From contig JBLIEU010000013.1 of the NCBI GenBank assembly GCA_047633195.1, forward strand, positions 1 to 62,642: 62,642 nt of DNA, given 5' to 3'. The number at the start of each line of letters is the position of its first letter. Positions within the stretch are counted from its first letter, which is position 1. A program made the position numbers and the translations under genes. The notes under the pieces are model-generated. The model did no database searches and was not told where the DNA came from. It was given only the letters and a program-made list of their open reading frames with translations. The stretch comes from JAKVAV01 sp047633195. GTDB taxonomy: Bacteria; Bacteroidota; Bacteroidia; Flavobacteriales_D; Cryomorphaceae. Of the stretch, positions 8,710 to 17,140 are shown in pieces.

Positions 8710-10656
8710 ATGAGTTCATTTCAGGCAGGACACCTTCTCGATCAAATCGAAATCCCCGCTGACTTAAGGTCAAAAATTAAAGAGCAAGAACTCGAAGAGT
8801 TTTGTGCTCAGCTACGCGAGTATATTATCGATGTGGTATCTACCAAAGGAGGACACTTTGGCGCCAGCCTAGGAGTAATCGAGCTTACAGTTGCGCTTCA
8901 CTATGTTTTCAATACGCCTTACGATCAATTGGTTTGGGACGTTGGTCACCAAGCCTACGGCCACAAGATCTTAACTGGTCGCAGAAAGGTTTTTGATACG
9001 AATAGAGTATACGAAGGCATTAGCGGTTTCCCGAAAAGGTCGGAGAGTGAATACGACACTTTCGGTGTGGGACACTCTTCTACTTCTATCTCAGGAGCAT
9101 TGGGGATGGCAGTAGCTAGCAGACTAAAAGGAGAATTTGATAGACAGCACATTGCCATAATCGGTGATGGATCTATGACAGCAGGATTGGCCTTTGAAGG
9201 TCTCAATCACGGCGGAGTAGAGGACACCAATCTCTTGGTTGTTCTCAATGATAACTGTATGTCGATTGACCCAAATGTAGGCGCACTAAAAGATTATTTG
9301 ACTGACATCACCACTTCGCACACTTACAATAAAGTGAAAGATGAGGTATGGCAGCTCTTAGGTAAGATTTCCAAATTTGGGCCAAACGCTCAAGCCATTG
9401 CTCAGAAAGTAGAGCAGGCAGTGAAATCTTCTTTGCTCAAACAGAGCAATATGTTTGAATCCTTAAATTTCCGCTACTTCGGCCCAGTAGATGGACACGA
9501 CGTAAATCACTTGGTAAAAGTGATGGAAGACTTGAAAGACATTCCAGGCCCTAAAATCCTTCATGCCCTTACGGTAAAAGGAAAAGGGTACGAGCACTCT
9601 GAGAAAGGATCACCAACTGTATGGCACGCACCGGGACTCTTCAACAAGGAAACGGGAGAGATCATTAAAGTCGTTCCTAAAAGTCCGCAGCCTCCGAAGT
9701 ACCAAGATGTATTCGGTCACACCATCGTAGAATTGGCGGAGAAGAACGATAAGATCGTGGGAATTACTCCTGCAATGCCTTCGGGCTCCTCTTTGAAAAT
9801 AATGATGGAGGCCATGCCCGATCGAGCTTTCGATGTGGGAATAGCAGAGCAACATGCGGTGACATTCTCGGCGGGATTGGCTACTCAAGGAATGCTTCCT
9901 TTTTGCAATATCTATTCGAGTTTTATGCAGCGCGCCTACGATCAAGTAGTGCACGATGTGGCTCTGCAGAATTTGAACGTAGTTTTCTGTTTGGATAGAG
10001 CGGGATTTGCGGGTGCCGATGGCCCGACCCATCATGGCTCCTACGATTTGGCTTATTTCCGTGCCATTCCCAATATGATTGTGAGCGCCCCGATGAACGA
10101 GAGCGAATTGCGAAACCTGATGTACACGGCTCAAAAGAAAGAGCACGGGCCGTTTAGCATTCGTTACCCCCGAGGACAAGGTGTAATGACCGATTGGAAA
10201 ACGCCTTTTAAAGAAATTAAAATTGGTACTGGACGTCGAGTACGCAATGGAAGTGATTTAGCTATTCTAAGTATCGGCCATCCTGGAAACTTCGCGTTAA
10301 GCGCGGCAGAGAAGCTAGAGAAAGAAGGACTAGATGTGGCAGTTTACGATATGCGTTTTGTGAAGCCTTTGGATGAGATTCTATTACACGAGGTATTCTC
10401 CAAATTTGATAAAGTCATTACCGTAGAAGACGGTTGCTTGATGGGCGGGCTGGGAAGCGCCATACTTGAATTTATGGCCGACCATGGCTACAATGCCAAA
10501 GTGAAAAGATTGGGTATTGAAGACCGATTCTTTGAACACGGAAGCCAAGATCAACTCTTTACCGAAGCAGGTTTTAACGTAGATGATATTGCCGCAACAG
10601 CTGAAGAGATGCTTGCTGCGAAACTTCAGAAATTGAGTAAGTTTTCAGCTGGGTAA
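8710..10656 (+). CDS. dxs: 1-deoxy-D-xylulose-5-phosphate synthase
   Basis: Thiamine-diphosphate enzyme that condenses pyruvate and glyceraldehyde 3-phosphate, the first step of the MEP isoprenoid route. It is 648 residues from this start (656 from the ATG at 8686, which would almost touch the -7 box). Visible are WDVGHQAYGHKILTGR, the ThDP/Mg motif GDGSMTAGLAFEGLNHGG with NDN, the transketolase middle domain (GIAEQHAVTFSAGLA, DRAGFAGADGPTHHG) and a C-terminal transketolase domain. Two further MEP genes, ispD and ispG, lie elsewhere in the window. The gene stands alone between two terminators. Confidence 0.95.
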   Translation: MSSFQAGHLLDQIEIPADLRSKIKEQELEEFCAQLREYIIDVVSTKGGHFGASLGVIELTVALHYVFNTPYDQLVWDVGHQAYGHKILTGRRKVFDTNRVYEGISGFPKRSESEYDTFGVGHSSTSISGALGMAVASRLKGEFDRQHIAIIGDGSMTAGLAFEGLNHGGVEDTNLLVVLNDNCMSIDPNVGALKDYLTDITTSHTYNKVKDEVWQLLGKISKFGPNAQAIAQKVEQAVKSSLLKQSNMFESLNFRYFGPVDGHDVNHLVKVMEDLKDIPGPKILHALTVKGKGYEHSEKGSPTVWHAPGLFNKETGEIIKVVPKSPQPPKYQDVFGHTIVELAEKNDKIVGITPAMPSGSSLKIMMEAMPDRAFDVGIAEQHAVTFSAGLATQGMLPFCNIYSSFMQRAYDQVVHDVALQNLNVVFCLDRAGFAGADGPTHHGSYDLAYFRAIPNMIVSAPMNESELRNLMYTAQKKEHGPFSIRYPRGQGVMTDWKTPFKEIKIGTGRRVRNGSDLAILSIGHPGNFALSAAEKLEKEGLDVAVYDMRFVKPLDEILLHEVFSKFDKVITVEDGCLMGGLGSAILEFMADHGYNAKVKRLGIEDRFFEHGSQDQLFTEAGFNVDDIAATAEEMLAAKLQKLSKFSAG

Positions 10657-10677
10657 ACTGACTCGAGGACTCTAAAT

Positions 10678-10713
10678 AAAAAAAGGCATCCGTTATAAAC
10701 GGATGCCTTTTTT
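10678..10713. terminator. bidirectional terminator between dxs and accC
   Basis: GGCATCCGTT and AACGGATGCC form a 10-bp stem with a 3-base loop (ATA). It is flanked by A-run and T-run, so it can end both the rightward dxs and the leftward accC transcripts. Confidence 0.9.
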
Positions 10714-10732
10714 ATTGTCAAATGGAAAGCGA

Positions 10733-12076
10733 CTAAACCGGCTTCAGTTTAAAATCTTCCAAGAACTTCGTGGTGAAGTTTCCTTTCTTGAAATTCTCGT
10801 CTTCGAAAAGCTGAATGTGGAAAGGAATCGTTGTTTTCACTCCTTCAATAATATATTCGCTCAGTGCGCGGTGCATTTTCTTAATGCCTTCTTCGCGTGT
10901 TTGTGCCACTACGATCAACTTTGAAATCATCGAATCGTAATTCGGTGGAATCGTGTAGCCAGAATAAACATGTGTGTCTACGCGTACACCGTGTCCTCCT
11001 GGAGAGTGGTAAACGGTGATCATTCCAGGGCTCGGACGGAAATCATTAAACGGATCCTCAGCATTGATGCGGCACTGAAATGCATGCATCCTAGGCTCGT
11101 AATTGTGCCCACTGATAGGAATTCCTGCCGCAATTTTAATTTGCTCTTTGATCAGGTCAAAATTGATCACTTCTTCCGTAATGGTATGCTCCACCTGAAT
11201 TCTGGTGTTCATTTCCATAAAGTAGAAGTTGCGGTGCTTGTCTACCAAGAACTCAACCGTTCCTACTCCTTCGTAGTTTACCGCTGCTGCAGCTTTAATA
11301 GCCGCCTCACCCATCTTCTTGCGAAGGGCTTTCGTCATGAAAGGAGAAGGAGTTTCTTCAACCAATTTCTGGTGTCTTCGCTGAATGGAGCAGTCGCGTT
11401 CACCCATATGGCAGAAGGTTCCAAACTGGTCACCTGCTACTTGAATTTCTATGTGGCGCGGCTCTTCGATGAATTTCTCCATGTAGATACCGTCGTTGCC
11501 AAATGCGGCAGAGGCTTCTCTCTGAATGTCTTCGAAGAATTTTGGAATGTCTTCCTCATTCCAAACTACGCGCATTCCTTTTCCACCGCCACCAGCAGTA
11601 GCTTTCATCATTACGGGTAGACCGATTTCTTTGGCCGTTTTACGGGCATGGTCACCATTTTTCAACAGCCCTTCAGAACCAGGAACACATGGAACGCCTG
11701 CTGCTGCCATAGTAATTTTAGCAGTGGCTTTATCTCCCATTCCGTCAATTTGTTCGGGACTGGCTCCAATGAATTTGATGCCGTTTTCGCCACAGATTCG
11801 AGAGAACTTTGCATTTTCAGAAAGGAAGCCATAACCCGGGTGGATCGCATCGGCATTCGTGATTTCTGCGGCAGCGATGATATTCGGGATCTTCAAGTAA
11901 GATTCGGAACTCGGAGCGGGGCCTATGCAAACCGCTTCATCAGCAAATCTAACTGGAAGGCTATCTGCATCAGCTTTGCTGTAAACAGCCACCGTTTTGA
12001 TGCCCATTTCTTTACAAGTACGAATCACCCTCAAGGCAATTTCGCCTCGATTGGCAATCAGGATCTTCTTAAACAT
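10733..12076 (-). CDS. accC: acetyl-CoA carboxylase, biotin carboxylase subunit
   Basis: Carboxylates the biotin on AccB with ATP and bicarbonate, the first half-reaction of malonyl-CoA synthesis. It is 447 residues, the standard length. The N-terminal domain starts MFKKILIANRGEIALRVIRT. The ATP-grasp glycine loop is TAGGGGKGMRVV, and active-site motifs are MEMNTRIQVEHTITEEV and FQCRINAEDP. It lies 14 bases after accB in fabH-accB-accC, the usual Bacteroidota order. The carboxyltransferase subunits are not in this window. Confidence 0.95.
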   Translation of the reverse strand: MFKKILIANRGEIALRVIRTCKEMGIKTVAVYSKADADSLPVRFADEAVCIGPAPSSESYLKIPNIIAAAEITNADAIHPGYGFLSENAKFSRICGENGIKFIGASPEQIDGMGDKATAKITMAAAGVPCVPGSEGLLKNGDHARKTAKEIGLPVMMKATAGGGGKGMRVVWNEEDIPKFFEDIQREASAAFGNDGIYMEKFIEEPRHIEIQVAGDQFGTFCHMGERDCSIQRRHQKLVEETPSPFMTKALRKKMGEAAIKAAAAVNYEGVGTVEFLVDKHRNFYFMEMNTRIQVEHTITEEVINFDLIKEQIKIAAGIPISGHNYEPRMHAFQCRINAEDPFNDFRPSPGMITVYHSPGGHGVRVDTHVYSGYTIPPNYDSMISKLIVVAQTREEGIKKMHRALSEYIIEGVKTTIPFHIQLFEDENFKKGNFTTKFLEDFKLKPV

Positions 12077-12090
12077 AAGTTTCGGTTTGA

Positions 12091-12609
12091 TTAAGACGGA
12101 TCGATCAAGAATAGAGGTTGATCGTATTCAACAGGGGTAGCATCGTCTACCAAGACTTTCACTACTTTCCCTTCTATTTCAGCTTCAATTTCGTTGAAAA
12201 GCTTCATAGCTTCAATGACACATACCACTTTCCCATTCTTCACATCGTCTCCTACAGAAATAAATGCATCTTTATCAGGACTGGAAGACCGATAGAAGGT
12301 CCCAATCATTGGAGATTTTACAGTGATGTAATTCGAGTTTTCCTCCGCCTTCTCCTCTTTCGGGGCGCTAGGTGCAGGAGCAACTTGAGGTTGAATCATT
12401 TGTTGTTGAGGTGCCGCCATCATCTGTGGCATTGCCATAGGCATTTGGGGCTGTATGAAGGCTTCTGCTTGCGCTGTTGCTCCTCTTCCTCTCTTTTTGT
12501 TGGGGTCAGATTTTATGGTGATCTTAAAATTTGACTGTTCGATTTCTACTTCCGTAACTCCAGAGCGGGATACGAATTTGATCAAATCTTGTATTTCAGT
12601 AAGTTTCAT
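12091..12609 (-). CDS. accB: acetyl-CoA carboxylase biotin carboxyl carrier protein
   Basis: Carries the biotin swung between AccC and the carboxyltransferase, 172 residues. An N-terminal helix (MKLTEIQDLIKFVSRSGV) leads into a Pro/Ala/Gln-rich flexible linker (about 45-85, with MPMAMPQMMAAPQQQ), then the biotinyl domain with the attachment lysine in IEAMKLFNEIEAE. It sits 39 bases downstream of fabH and just upstream of accC, almost certainly one transcript. Confidence 0.95.
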   Translation of the reverse strand: MKLTEIQDLIKFVSRSGVTEVEIEQSNFKITIKSDPNKKRGRGATAQAEAFIQPQMPMAMPQMMAAPQQQMIQPQVAPAPSAPKEEKAEENSNYITVKSPMIGTFYRSSSPDKDAFISVGDDVKNGKVVCVIEAMKLFNEIEAEIEGKVVKVLVDDATPVEYDQPLFLIDPS

Positions 12610-12648
12610 TGGTCAAACTGTTATTTCGATAAAGATAAAAATGTTTGA

Positions 12649-13647
12649 TTAGTTGGAGTCGTAGGCCCATTTAAGGTAAATCGACCCCCAAGTAAAGCCA
12701 CCACCAAAGGCGGCTAATATTATGTTGTCACCTTTTTTTAATTTATTCTCCCATTCCCACAAGCAGAGTGGAATCGTACCATTGGTAGTGTTTCCAAACT
12801 TCTGAATGTTGATCATTACTTTGGAATGGTCAACACCCATTCTGCGGGCTGTAGCATCAATAATGCGCAAGTTTGCCTGGTGAGGGACCAACCAACTTAT
12901 ATCGTCGCTTTTAAGATTGTTACGGTCCATGATTTGTTCGGCCACATCGGCCATTTTGCTCACGGCAAACTTAAAAACTGTTTTGCCTTCTTGAAAAACG
13001 AAGTGCTCCTTGTTTTCAACTGTTTTGATAGAAGATGGATTAAGTGAACCTCCCGCTTTTTGATGGAGGAATTCTCGCCCGCTTCCGTCGCTGTGTAAAA
13101 TGGAGTCTTGTATTCCCATTCCTTCTTCATCAGGCTCTAACATAACAGCCCCAGCACCATCACCGAAAATGATGCATGTCGCACGATCGTCATAGTCGAT
13201 TATTGAACTCATCTTGTCGGCACCAACGACGATGATTTTCTTGTATTTTCCTGTTTCAATAAATTGCGAAGCCGTTGATAGCGCATAAATAAAACCGCTA
13301 CAGGCGGCCATTAAGTCGTACGACCATGCATTTTTAAGTCCGCATTTGTCAGAAATAATATTGGCTGTAGATGGAAATAGATGATCAGGCGTGGCAGTGG
13401 CACATATGAGCATGTCCACTTCTTCTGGGTCGATTCCTCTCTTTTCGAGCAGTCTATTCACTGCTGCCGCCCCCAGGTCGCTAGTGGCTTTAGTAGGATC
13501 TTTTAGAATTCTTCGTTCCTCAATTCCTGTTCTGGATTTGATCCACTCATCGTTCGTGTCAACCATTTTTTCTAGGTCGGCATTCGTAAGCTTATCTTCT
13601 GGAACGTAACCTGATACGGCAGTAATTGCAGCCTTTGTATTGCTCAT
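12649..13647 (-). CDS. fabH: 3-oxoacyl-ACP synthase III (FabH)
   Basis: Starts fatty-acid chains by condensing acyl-CoA with malonyl-ACP, 332 residues. The thiolase-fold catalytic triad is intact: Cys116 in AACSGFIYAL, His in WLVPHQANLRI and Asn in GNTTNGTIPL. GAGAVML and the glycine-rich C-terminal AFGGGFTWG are also typical. It heads the fabH-accB-accC unit and has its own -7 box at 13677-13684, downstream of the rpmF terminator. Substrate choice (acetyl-CoA or branched primers) cannot be read off. Confidence 0.95.
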   Translation of the reverse strand: MSNTKAAITAVSGYVPEDKLTNADLEKMVDTNDEWIKSRTGIEERRILKDPTKATSDLGAAAVNRLLEKRGIDPEEVDMLICATATPDHLFPSTANIISDKCGLKNAWSYDLMAACSGFIYALSTASQFIETGKYKKIIVVGADKMSSIIDYDDRATCIIFGDGAGAVMLEPDEEGMGIQDSILHSDGSGREFLHQKAGGSLNPSSIKTVENKEHFVFQEGKTVFKFAVSKMADVAEQIMDRNNLKSDDISWLVPHQANLRIIDATARRMGVDHSKVMINIQKFGNTTNGTIPLCLWEWENKLKKGDNIILAAFGGGFTWGSIYLKWAYDSN

Positions 13648-13676
13648 AAGGGTTGCAGGTAAATTTTACAATTTGC

Positions 13677-13684
13677 CAAAGTTA
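13677..13684 (-). promoter_or_regulatory. fabH promoter -7 box
   Basis: On the minus strand this reads TAACTTTG, an exact TAnnTTTG, 29 bases before the fabH start. The -33 element is not obvious. Confidence 0.5.
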
Positions 13685-13732
13685 GAAAACTTATCGATCT
13701 GCACATTGGAGGCTGTGACGAGGGTTATTAAC

Positions 13733-13763
13733 GAAAAAAATCAGCCCTAGAGAGCTGATTTTG
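13733..13763 (-). terminator. terminator after rpmF
   Basis: The arms AAAATCAGC and GCTGATTTT pair around an 8-base loop, with a long U-run on the minus-strand side. It separates rpmF from fabH. Confidence 0.85.
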
Positions 13764-13783
13764 TTCAGTATCGTTATTCAGAC

Positions 13784-13972
13784 TTAAGCTTCAGCCTTCT
13801 CTATTACCACTTGCCCCTTGTAGTACAATTTACCTTCGTACCAATGAGCTCGGTGGTAAACGTGAGCTTCACCTGTGGTCTTATCAACCGCTAAAGTGGG
13901 TGCAGATGTTTTGTAGTGAGTTCTGCGCTTGTCTCTTCTCGTTTTGGAGATTTTCCGTTTAGGATGTGCCAT
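13784..13972 (-). CDS. rpmF: 50S ribosomal protein L32
   Basis: Small subunit-bridging protein of the large ribosomal subunit, 62 residues. The N-terminus MAHPKRKISKTRRDKRRTH is the L32 signature. The four zinc-binding cysteines of the zinc form are all missing, so this is the zinc-independent version, common in Bacteroidota. It follows the DUF177 gene by 15 bases, the same pairing as yceD-rpmF in many bacteria. Confidence 0.95.
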   Translation of the reverse strand: MAHPKRKISKTRRDKRRTHYKTSAPTLAVDKTTGEAHVYHRAHWYEGKLYYKGQVVIEKAEA

Positions 13973-13987
13973 TTCGCCTTGTTTTTA

Positions 13988-14479
13988 TTACTTCAATTTT
14001 CTTAACACTTCCCATCTTGGGTCTATGTCTTTGTTTCCTTGGTTTCCACTCAATCTGCTAATCGTATCTTGATCGCATTCGTCGAGTGATTCATGAGCTG
14101 CTTTGAGAGGCATATTTAAAATAACCATCTCGTTGATTCGACTAGAAACATCCAGTTCATGTTCACTTGGCAATAAAACAATGATATCATCGATATCCAA
14201 TGGTTTTTCGTCGCCATACTTAACAATCACCCTATCGGTGCACTCAAGAGTTAATTCCATCGTGTCACCACATCGATCACAAGGAACTTCACCTGTGCCA
14301 TTGGCACTAAAGTTCAAGATGACCATATTTGATGTTTTCTCTAGCAGAAGCTTAACCCTAATATTTGGGTTTTGAAGCAATTCACTATTGAAGGATTCAA
14401 AGAACAAGTGGTTCAATTCAAATTCGTAATTATGAATCCCTGGCTTTAAACCGTAAATGGGTATTACGTATTGTTTCAT
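13988..14479 (-). CDS. DUF177 (YceD-like) protein
   Basis: 163 residues from the chosen ATG (MKQYVIPIYGLKPG). An in-frame ATG at 14491 adds four residues but lies very close to the -7 box at 14502-14509. DUF177 proteins are linked to 23S rRNA and large-subunit maturation and sit next to rpmF across bacteria, as here. One CxxC pair (VPCDRCGDTM) is present in the middle, followed by acidic stretches (LDIDDIIVLLP). The biochemical activity of the family is not well defined. Confidence 0.85.
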   Translation of the reverse strand: MKQYVIPIYGLKPGIHNYEFELNHLFFESFNSELLQNPNIRVKLLLEKTSNMVILNFSANGTGEVPCDRCGDTMELTLECTDRVIVKYGDEKPLDIDDIIVLLPSEHELDVSSRINEMVILNMPLKAAHESLDECDQDTISRLSGNQGNKDIDPRWEVLRKLK

Positions 14480-14501
14480 GACCTTTCCCAAAGAGGGTCG
14501 G

Positions 14502-14509
14502 CAAATGTA
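14502..14509 (-). promoter_or_regulatory. DUF177-rpmF promoter -7 box
   Basis: The minus strand reads TACATTTG, an exact TAnnTTTG, 22 bases before the chosen start. It would drive DUF177 and rpmF separately from pdxA. Confidence 0.5.
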
Positions 14510-14542
14510 GATAAATTTTGAATAAACTAAAAAGGAGAAGGA

Positions 14543-15589
14543 TTATTCTTTTTTAGTTACTTCCATAGCATTTGCGGCGAGCAGTCTATTTTCTGTTCTA
14601 TTTCTGTAAATATCGCATGCCATGTAAATGGCCTGCCTAAAACTTTGCTCATTGGCCACGCCTTTTCCAGCGATGTCAAAGGCCGTTCCGTGAGCGGGTG
14701 AAGTACGCACAATGGGCAGTCCTGCCGTGTAGTTGACGCCATAATCACCTGCAATTGATTTAAAAGGAATCAAACCCTGGTCGTGGTACATCGCGAGTAC
14801 TGCATCAAATTTTTTGAATGTATCACCGGCAAAAAATCCGTCGGCTGGATAAGGACCAAAAGCGAAAACACCCTGTTCTTTTGCTTCGTTGATCGCGGGT
14901 ACAATCACTTCTTTTTCTTCTGTTCCGAGCAAACCATTGTCTCCCGCGTGGGGATTAAGGCCCAATACGGCGATTTTTGGTTTCTGAATGGTGAAGTCCA
15001 TTTTCAGCGACTTATCCATCGTCAGAAGCTTTGAAACAATTTGTTCTTTCGTGATCTTCTCGCTTACCTCCTTCAAAGGCACATGACCAGTTACCACTCC
15101 GACGCGAAGATCTTCTGAGCACATCAACATTAACGCTTGGTCGACATTGCTATACTTAGCTAAGTATTCGGTGTGTCCTGGAAAGTCAAACCCTTTCTGC
15201 TGAATGTTTTTCTTATTGATAGGAGATGTGATCAGCACGTCTATCTTATTTCCTGCAAGATCTTTTACCGCAGCTTCCAATGACATGAAAGCCAACTTCC
15301 CTGCGATTTCTGTCACTTCACCAGGGGAAATGGGGAGTTCTTGTTTTGTTAAAGAAACAAGGTTCACTTTTTTTGGGATAGCGTCAGCAGCATCTTTTAT
15401 TCCGTGAAAGGAAAACGGCTCTATATCCAACTCCTTTTTGTAAGCATTAAGTACGCGATTTGAACCATAAACAATTATAGTTAGATCTTGTGATAGCCTA
15501 TTGTCTGAGAGAGTTTTTAGGATAATTTCGGGACCGATCCCGTTCATATCTCCGAACGTAATACCTACGCGGATTTTTTCAGTGATCAT
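14543..15589 (-). CDS. pdxA: 4-hydroxythreonine-4-phosphate dehydrogenase
   Basis: NAD-dependent enzyme of the DXP-dependent vitamin B6 pathway, 348 residues. It opens with GITFGDMNGIGPEII. The metal-binding histidines are in FPGHTEYLA, MYHDQGLIPFK and TSPAHGTAFDIAGKG, and TSPINKKNI is the substrate loop. Its start overlaps the stop of the aminopeptidase gene by 4 bases, so the two are translated from one message. The pathway also uses DXP, the product of dxs in this window. Confidence 0.95.
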   Translation of the reverse strand: MITEKIRVGITFGDMNGIGPEIILKTLSDNRLSQDLTIIVYGSNRVLNAYKKELDIEPFSFHGIKDAADAIPKKVNLVSLTKQELPISPGEVTEIAGKLAFMSLEAAVKDLAGNKIDVLITSPINKKNIQQKGFDFPGHTEYLAKYSNVDQALMLMCSEDLRVGVVTGHVPLKEVSEKITKEQIVSKLLTMDKSLKMDFTIQKPKIAVLGLNPHAGDNGLLGTEEKEVIVPAINEAKEQGVFAFGPYPADGFFAGDTFKKFDAVLAMYHDQGLIPFKSIAGDYGVNYTAGLPIVRTSPAHGTAFDIAGKGVANEQSFRQAIYMACDIYRNRTENRLLAANAMEVTKKE

Positions 15590-16995
15590 GCGCTCAGTTT
15601 TTTGAAGAATTCATAAAGTAAGTGAACACCAAAGCCCGTTGCCCCTTTTGGTAAATAACCTCTTGCTGAAGGAAGAAATGCAGGCCCTGCAATGTCGATA
15701 TGCATCCAAGGGTAATCGGTAAATTTTTGTAGAAATTTACCAGCAATAATGACATCCGCCATCGCTGTTGGACCTAAATTTCGGGTGTCGGCGATATCGC
15801 TATGCAAGTCAGTTTCGTAGTCATCCCAAAGTGGGAACTCCACCAAACGCTCGTGCGAAGAGAAGCCAGCATTTATCAAAGTCTTTTTCGTTTTTTCGTC
15901 GGCAGTTCCCATAGCGGCCGCGGCGTAGTTTCCTATAGCACGCATCGAAGACCCAGTGAGCGTGGCCAAGTCCATTACCAAGGAAGGGTGGTACTGTTTG
16001 GCATAAGCCAATGCGTCGGCCATCACTAGACGACCTTCAGCATCCGTATTCATCACTTCCACGCGGGTTCCGTCGTACATGGTTATAACGTCTCCAGGCC
16101 CGTAGGAGTCTGGCCCCAATTGGTTGTCTGTAGCGGGTATCAAGCCTATGATATGCAGAGGTACTTCGTTCAATGCACATGCGTGAATAGCTCCTGCTAC
16201 TGCAGCCGCTCCACCCATGTCACATTTCATAATATCCATGGAATTGGCCGTTGGCTTCAGGCTCAATCCACCCGTATCATATACGATACCTTTACCAACC
16301 AGAACTATTGGACTCTCGTTGGTGGCATTTTTGGGTTTGTATTCTATAATTGAGAAAGTAGGTTCCTTTGTACTCCCCTGATTTACGCTAAGTAATCCCC
16401 CCATTTTAAGGGATTTAATGCGCGATTTACCTAAAACTTCTACGCTATATCCGCCTCTTTGACCAGCATTGGCTATACGCTGAGCAAGCTCCTTGGCTGT
16501 AAGAACGTTAGCGGGCTCATTTACCAAGTCTCGAGCGAAGAATATTGCTTCCGTCAAACCAGCCAATTCCTTGATTTCGCTATCAAAAGAAGATAAAATC
16601 GAAATTCGCTCCAAAGAATAGGGGTTGCTCTCCTTTTTGTAAATTTCAAATCGGTAATCCTTCAAGGCCATACCAAGGGCAATAAAAGTAGAGCCTTCGT
16701 CTGCTAATTCGACTTCTTTTGATCTCTGCCTTGATAATTCTTCCCACACCGATGATCCGAATTGTCGAAGCTGTTCAGATTTGTTCTTTCCACTTTCTAA
16801 AGGCGCGCCCTGAATTAAAAAGAGATTGCCATCATGGATAGTCCTTAATTTTTGTCCTTTAGCAAATTTAGCTTTGAGGGACTTTTCACCATCACTTGTA
16901 ATTATATCGGATATGCTCTTAGGTATTTTGGTTCCTAAAAAGCAAATAGGATGATTACCAGATAATGTTTTTAGCTTTTTATAGACTGGAAGCAT
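15586..16995 (-). CDS. leucyl aminopeptidase family protein (M17)
   Basis: Cytosolic two-metal aminopeptidase, 469 residues. A divergent N-terminal macro-like domain (about 1-150) precedes the catalytic domain. Motifs are VGKGIVYDTGGLSLKP (metal and catalytic Lys), KCDMGGAAAV and the signature NTDAEGRLVMADALAYA. It is first in the aminopeptidase-pdxA pair and has an exact -7 box upstream at 17015-17022. It probably serves peptide turnover; specificity for leucine is not shown by sequence. Confidence 0.9.
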   Translation of the reverse strand: MLPVYKKLKTLSGNHPICFLGTKIPKSISDIITSDGEKSLKAKFAKGQKLRTIHDGNLFLIQGAPLESGKNKSEQLRQFGSSVWEELSRQRSKEVELADEGSTFIALGMALKDYRFEIYKKESNPYSLERISILSSFDSEIKELAGLTEAIFFARDLVNEPANVLTAKELAQRIANAGQRGGYSVEVLGKSRIKSLKMGGLLSVNQGSTKEPTFSIIEYKPKNATNESPIVLVGKGIVYDTGGLSLKPTANSMDIMKCDMGGAAAVAGAIHACALNEVPLHIIGLIPATDNQLGPDSYGPGDVITMYDGTRVEVMNTDAEGRLVMADALAYAKQYHPSLVMDLATLTGSSMRAIGNYAAAAMGTADEKTKKTLINAGFSSHERLVEFPLWDDYETDLHSDIADTRNLGPTAMADVIIAGKFLQKFTDYPWMHIDIAGPAFLPSARGYLPKGATGFGVHLLYEFFKKLSA

Positions 16996-17014
16996 GATTT
17001 TTATTTTTGAAACA

Positions 17015-17022
17015 CAAAACTA
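17015..17022 (-). promoter_or_regulatory. aminopeptidase-pdxA promoter -7 box
   Basis: The minus strand reads TAGTTTTG, an exact TAnnTTTG, 19 bases before the ATG. Confidence 0.5.
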
Positions 17023-17112
17023 ACTTTTTCCAGCTGACCACTGGGAGTCTGAACCAGGCGTAATTTTAGATGTTAGAAGATACGATAGACGTGAAGTTCG
17101 TTCTTCTTTTGC

Positions 17113-17120
17113 TACTTTTA
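17113..17120 (+). promoter_or_regulatory. possible -7 box of the secreted-protein gene
   Basis: TACTTTTA differs from TAnnTTTG only in the last base. It lies 20 bases before the TTG at 17141. Confidence 0.3.
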
Positions 17121-17140
17121 GATTATTGATTTTTCAGGAA

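Noticed and set aside
9610..10179. 189-codon open frame antisense to dxs
   Set aside because: Shadow of the dxs coding frame; Arg/His/Ser-rich text without motif.
10970..11620. 216-codon open frame antisense to accC
   Set aside because: Shadow of a conserved gene; composition is that of antisense codon bias.
12610..12648. Separate promoter for accB
   Set aside because: The 39-base gap holds no TAnnTTTG word on the minus strand; read-through from fabH is more likely.
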